Shown piece by piece: positions 59,171 to 64,000 of a stretch of DNA of 64,000 bases. This DNA is from Morinoia aosen (Eukaryota; Arthropoda; Malacostraca; Amphipoda; Talitridae), in NCBI GenBank assembly GCA_030386875.1, contig CM059559.1:62200392-62264391 (forward strand), read 5' to 3'. Position 1 is the first letter of the stretch. The number at the start of each line of letters is the position of its first letter. The notes under the pieces are model-generated. The model was given only the letters and a program-made list of their open reading frames with translations. It was not told the origin of the DNA and searched no databases. The translations under genes were made by a program, and so were the position numbers.

Positions 59171-59457
59171 TATCTCCGATACAATACAGGCCTGAACAAA
59201 TCTGGACATTCATTCAACCACCTTTGCTCGAGATAAGAAAGAAAAATATTAGCAAGAGTTGGCGACGCACAACCTCCCATAGGGGCCCCTTCCTTCTGTA
59301 CATACAAGTCTCCATTGAATAAGAATAAGTTGTCCGTTGTGCAATGTTGAAGTAAATTACAAAATTTTTTTGTCAAATCCACGAAAATTTGTTACTTGAT
59401 CACTGAATATTCTTGTAAGGATTACATTTATGGTTTCATCAATAGGTTTCATCTCTG
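59171..59457 (-). pseudogene. Penelope-like RT, fragment upstream of the catalytic box
   Basis: On the minus strand it reads K-P-I-D-E-T-I-N-V-I-L-T-R-I-F-S-D-Q, then after a one-base shift F-C-N-L-L-Q-H-C-T-T-D-N, Y-V-Q-K-E-G-A-P-M-G-G-C-A-S-P and L-Y-R-R-Y. This is the RT segment with Q-x-x-G-x-x-M-G that precedes the catalytic Y-x-D-D. It continues exactly into the element half at 46193. The RT N-terminus is missing; a second Penelope copy in opposite orientation abuts it. Confidence 0.88.
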
Positions 59458-60090
59458 CCCTTCGTTTCACGGTCGCAAAATCAGAAAATTTCTTGTGAAA
59501 TTCGTGATTTATGTAATAAGTTCTATCCGCAAATGGACATACGCATTGCTTTCTGCAATTTTTTCAACATTGGAAGTTTTTCACGGTACGGCGATAGGAT
59601 GCCCACTTTGTTGCGTAGCTGCTTGGCTAATAGATATATTATGGCCAGACTGCTCGCCATTTTGCAGCACGCATAGCTGAGCACAAGGGGGTGTCGGTCC
59701 GTACGGGAAATAGAGTATCAAACCCATTGCACAGCAGTATAAGAGATCACGCATCAGCATCTGAACATCCAATTCACACTGATAATTTCAAAATAGTCTC
59801 AACTTGTGATAGACATAGCCTTAAGTTACTAGAAAGTGTCATAATTCATAAATTTAAACCAAGTCTCAATGATATGTCATCTTCTGCGCCTCTAAATATC
59901 TTGTCCTAATTTTTTCATTTAATTTCCAATAATAATTTGTATTCATACCGTGTTTACCATGTTTCAATTTGATTTTCCAGATATTGAAGATGAGTGTGGA
60001 TGCGCTCGCAAGCTCTATTTTTAAAATACATCGTGAGATTTTTATGAAAGATGTTTTTACCCGCATTAGTTTTACGACGTAACACTTGAC
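59458..60090 (+). pseudogene. Second Penelope-like copy, endonuclease and 3' end, head to head
   Basis: The plus strand corresponds to 45740 down to about 45080 of the first copy. Clear pieces are G-V-S-V/M-S-V-R-T-G-N-R-V-S-N-P-L-H-S-S, H-I-H/H-P-I-H-T-D-N-F-K-I-V and P-S-L-N-D-M-S-S-S-A-P-L-N-I-L-S-stop, followed by the same 3' sequence. The GIY-YIG core is disrupted by deletions near 59640-59680. The copy is truncated at the join. Confidence 0.85.
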
Positions 60091-60164
60091 ACTGAAGTCG
60101 TGAAGATGCTGATTAACTGATATTCACACGTGTGCTCCTTTTCGTAGGCGCTGTCCTTCTTATT

Positions 60165-60224
60165 CTCGGTTTCTTGTTGCTCTGGCTGTCTCTTCTCGGC
60201 TTCTTGTTGCTCTGGCTGTTTTTT
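60165..60224. repeat. 30-bp tandem duplication
   Basis: CTCGGTTTCTTGTTGCTCTG and its following 10 bases occur twice in a row with two differences. In one frame this reads as a Leu-rich stretch, but there is no supporting gene. Confidence 0.85.
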
Positions 60225-62094
60225 CAGTTATTATTCTCCGCCGTGTTGAAACGCTCACGTAAAATTCAGGTTAATTATTTATCAGATCTTCGTCACATAT
60301 TAATTCACTGTAGTCGTCGACGAACAATACTACTAAACGTCATCACAATTATTCTTCTCAAAACTTATGCCGCAAACTTCTCTTCTTTACTTCTTTAACG
60401 ATTTTCTTCCAATTCAACAAAACTTTCAAAATAAAAATTCTTCTGCGGGCCTCTTGAAGTACTGGCCACCAAATGTGGCTCCCGAACGGAGCCAACGGTT
60501 GGGTAGTAATAAATGGGTCCAGGTAATAGAGTTTACTGGCAGGTAGAGCGGTGGCTGAAAAGTGCAGGCGTTATGGAGAGCGCGCCCAAAATGCGCATCT
60601 ATAAATGCGGCGTGTATATTTACACTCGCAAAACGGAGTCAAAGAGACAAACGCACATGCGTGCTACACAGAAACAACCTGAAAAAATGGAATGAAATAT
60701 CGGGAAAAATGTGGAAGAAAAACCTCTAACTGTAAAGTTACCAATTAAAACGAGAAAACATTGATAAGAATTTAAACAGTGCCTACTTTTTGTTAGCTTG
60801 ACATTAGCTTATTTGCCTTACATGCTTAATTTGTTTCAAGGTAGAAACATAAGAACTCTTCGACTTTAACAAGTTTTCTGTAGAATTTGTTCATCTCCTG
60901 ATGGGTTGCCATAGAAGTATCATAGCTTATTCGGCACCGATTGCTAATATTGTTGTCTGTTACAGAGTACAGTTATTATGTCCTACTAGTAACAATGAAC
61001 ATGACTGTGTTCATTTCTCATGCTCTCATTTCGTGCACTTTCGACGGCGAGCCCGGACTTTGAATCCACCTTCGACGAAGAAATAACTTCAATCATTTAA
61101 AGGTTTTGTGTCAGCTTACGGGAAATCAGGAAATTCCTCCCTAATGTAAAACATTTGTTACCCTTCTATCGGACATTAGTAGAAAAACGCAGACCTAGTT
61201 CTCTAGTTTGGACGGCCAAAACTCGTAACAACTTTGATACTTTCAAACACTGTTTGCTTTGTCCCCCAAACCAGTGTCTTCATAATGTTAGACTAATGTT
61301 CTACCCGCTGATGCGTTTAGCTGAGCGGTTTTGTTTTCTTTCCATACTGCACTTCAGTTCCTCATTCGGTTGGTACACAAGGCGAAAGCTGTCATCAGCG
61401 CAAGGTTATTGCAATACAATGAAACCTGATTGTATTTTCGGTTCTCAAGACTCAAATCTACCAACTGGGGCAAGAGTTCACTGTTAAAACAGATCTTAAA
61501 ACACTAGTATATATGGGTAGATTTAAGCATTCTAATGGTAGACGCATTAACTTCTGTCGCTGCAACAATTTCGGTTTTCCGTTGTAACCATTCCTGGTCG
61601 TATTGAGGTAGCTGACGATCGCTAAGACAATGTTAACTTCTCTCTTTTTTCTCTCCTTTTTTCAATGGGTTATATTTTCTCTCGTTTCTCGATTGACGCC
61701 AGCTTTACAGTACTGTTAAAGTACGATCTGGTGTCGACGATTGTGAAGAATTCGGAAACCGATTAAACTTTTTATTCTTCTTCCTTCTTCCCATAATTAT
61801 TCTTTTCCCTTACCTTCATTCTACGTCGCTTGCACTCAAGTCAGCCTCTGCGTTGCGTGACGTTGTCCTACCTATAGAAACTGTGGAGCCTATGGTTCGG
61901 AATTTGCTCGAAGTAGTCATGAGAAACCTCTTGTTCATTTGAGATGCTCGCTTCCTAACGGTATTAATAACTTCTATTTCTAGGTTTTTTTATTGGTTCT
62001 GAGCTCTAAGCTCAGTTGTCGAGCTATTATTATTATTTAAATAGTTGTTTTATGACTCTCAGACCGCGTACAGAGGTGAGTGTAATAAATGCAA

Positions 62095-62290
62095 TACAAT
62101 GAAGTAGAAAGACTATTAAGAATGTAATATAGAAAACTGGGGAATCTATGCTCAAGACATGGTGGGTTCCCACACAGAAATAACAAGGAAAGAAGAGCAT
62201 GAAAACACGATGAAGAAATAGTGGAGATTATATAAAAACTGAAAAAAGGACAATAGGTGAGAAATATGGAAGTCCCTATTCTTGAGGTAA
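62095..62290 (-). repeat. Distant relative of the 370-bp repeat, copy 6
   Basis: AATCTATGC, CACAGAAATAACA, AAGAAGAGCATGAAA and GAAAAAAGGACAAT fall in the same order as in copies 1-5, with many differences. It is the only copy recognised outside the composite unit. Confidence 0.45.
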
Positions 62291-63173
62291 CATAACAGTA
62301 TTCCCCAGACGGACCATTCCCCATAACATAGGACATCTAAATCTAACTTACCTAAACATGTGGTCTATTTTATGTTTCCTGAGGGACTTGGTTGTTGAAT
62401 TGTCTTGTCTTATCTTATTGTGTGAGTTGCAAGAACCTTTTAACCCGTCAAAGAAGTAAAGTCATGCTTCCTTTATTCAAAGGCCCGTTCGCAACACACT
62501 ATCCTTTTCGATGGAACTAAAACTTGAAACACAATCCCTGCAGAGAACCGTGAAAGTAATTCTTACAAAGGACTCAAAATAAATCTTGAACTTCATTTCC
62601 TATCAGAATACTAGTCGTGTAAGCCAACAAGTTAAATCTTGTGTCCTACATGACTGGTCCTGATAATGTAATTCCCCATGGTTAATATCGTTGATCATCA
62701 GTCTGCTCTTAAATCGTATTAGAATATACTGTTCACATCTAGTCCATACAAACTATTTTGTAAAATTAAGCATCTAATATCGATTTAACTATGTTATTTA
62801 TCAGTCTAATGGGTAACTAGGTTGAGTGAATTATGGTAAACATTATATTCGCCCTAGAAAAAGAAAAAAGAAAGAAAAACATTTATTTTCCAATAAAGTA
62901 CAAACATGAAATTTCGATACATTGGTTTTTCAAACACCTTAACATTAACATCCTTAACTGATTATAACACATTGGTATCGTGATACCCGTGTAGAGAGTT
63001 GAGACAAAAATGATTGACAGAAAAGTAGAACAAAAATGAATTCCTTTCCTTGCCTAATCTGATTTTGAACTAAGAGAACACAATCCTCGCAACGCTCATT
63101 TGAAAAACACTTTCATTAGTGCGAACATGTATTGAGATAAAAGCTAAAAATGCATTTAATTACATTAGCATAG

Positions 63174-63307
63174 AGATCCTTAATTGCTATTTATACATGG
63201 TTATCGTAATTCCCATGTTAAGTGTTGAAACAAATGATTTAGATCCTTAATTGCTATTTATACATGGTTATCGTAATACACATGATAATTGTCGACACAG
63301 GATTTAG
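63174..63307. repeat. 67-bp tandem duplication
   Basis: AGATCCTTAATTGCTATTTA and the following GTTATCGTAAT occur at 63174 and again at 63241. A weaker relative (GGTATCGTGATACCCGTG) lies near 62971. Confidence 0.85.
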
Positions 63308-63651
63308 AGAGAAGCACAAGGTAATAAAAATAAACAATAGTATGTACAAAAGGATCGTTTGTATTTGGGGTGCGGCGCTGAGTTTCAGTTTCTAAGTTTC
63401 AATTCCAGAAATTTTTGCTAGAAAGTAAGAATTTATTCTATTTTACGTTCGCTAAGTCATTCTAATATTGATCTTCCGTATTCCTGTCGACTAAAATGAG
63501 CATCACAACTGTTGGTTCAATGTAGCGGAATGAAGGTTGTTTTTCCACAAAAAAATTAGTAGTATTTCATTTGTGGTGCCCTGAAATGGAAATGGGGCAT
63601 AGTATTTTTCTAATAAATTATCAACTTCAAAATCCAAAAATTCCTTTCGCT

Positions 63652-63775
63652 CATCCGGCACCACTTCACTCCCTCTTCCGGTGATGCCCCACATCCGGTC
63701 TTGCCTCTACATTTGGTTATGCCTTACATTTGTTTATACCCTACATCCGGTGAAAACCCATATCCGGTCCTTCAT
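63652..63775. repeat. Degenerate ACATCCGGT repeats
   Basis: Variants of (T/C)ACAT(C/T)(C/T)GGT followed by a CC-rich spacer recur five or more times at 16-22 bp spacing. Confidence 0.6.
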
Positions 63776-64000
63776 CCCCATGTAAGGTGTCCCGACGATA
63801 ATATTCGCTATAACAAAACAGAAGATGATTATGATATTTCTTACTTAAGCTAATAGTACTGGCGCAAAGAGTTCATCGGGGTCAAAGTCATGAAAGGTAT
63901 TGTTTTACATTGCTAGCTGTAATATTTTCAACATAGGTGGGACCGTACAAAAGTTAACTATCTAAAATTAGTGTTGTCGTAGTGTATTCACTAAAATAAA

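Larger units (their letters stand above)
60091..64000. other. No gene recognised; short repeats only
   Basis: Short open frames are present on both strands without family motifs. Repeats are listed separately. Confidence 0.4.

Overview
The window is eukaryotic and most likely from an insect or related arthropod. Coding sequence is sparse and split by long introns with GT/AG sites, the background is AT-rich, and the mobile elements are of families common in insects: Tc1/mariner relatives, a P-element relative, Penelope-like elements, non-LTR retrotransposons and a tRNA-derived SINE. Short runs of CCTAACCTAA type occur but form no telomere array. I cannot name the species.

Two host genes are supported. 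On the + strand, four exons (4037-4282, 14477-14597, 16372-16499, 22424-22834) join in frame to give the end of a C2A domain, a linker, and a complete C2B domain of a divergent synaptotagmin-family protein that looks unable to bind calcium; its 5' exons are not in the window. Its last intron holds a dead Tc1-type element (20501-22029). On the - strand, three exons (54648-54769, 53667-53832, 52348-52460) encode the core of prefoldin subunit 3 (VBP1 family). I could not find its first or last coding exon anywhere in the window.

From 22.8 to 33.9 kb I see no recognisable gene. From 33.9 to 46.2 kb lies a mobile-element cluster: a decayed non-LTR element cut in its catalytic ADD box by a TA-flanked MITE; a Tc3-like element (35740-38382) whose otherwise open transposase is split by a 1077-bp TTAA-flanked insertion; and a P-element-like transposon (about 38.5-43.7 kb) with 1.4-kb inverted arms.

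From 45 to 60 kb, the two halves of one Penelope-like reverse transcriptase lie 13 kb apart on the same strand. The break falls inside the catalytic R-R-Y-I-D-D box, at a TA, and both edges carry the same mariner-type inverted repeat. The DNA between (46194-59170) therefore looks like one 12,977-bp TA-flanked unit. It carries a deleted mariner, the prefoldin-3 exons with introns, a truncated non-LTR element, several copies of a 370-bp repeat, foldback elements and SINEs. A giant composite mariner that captured a host gene segment is the most interesting hypothesis here. From 60 kb to the end I see only short repeats.
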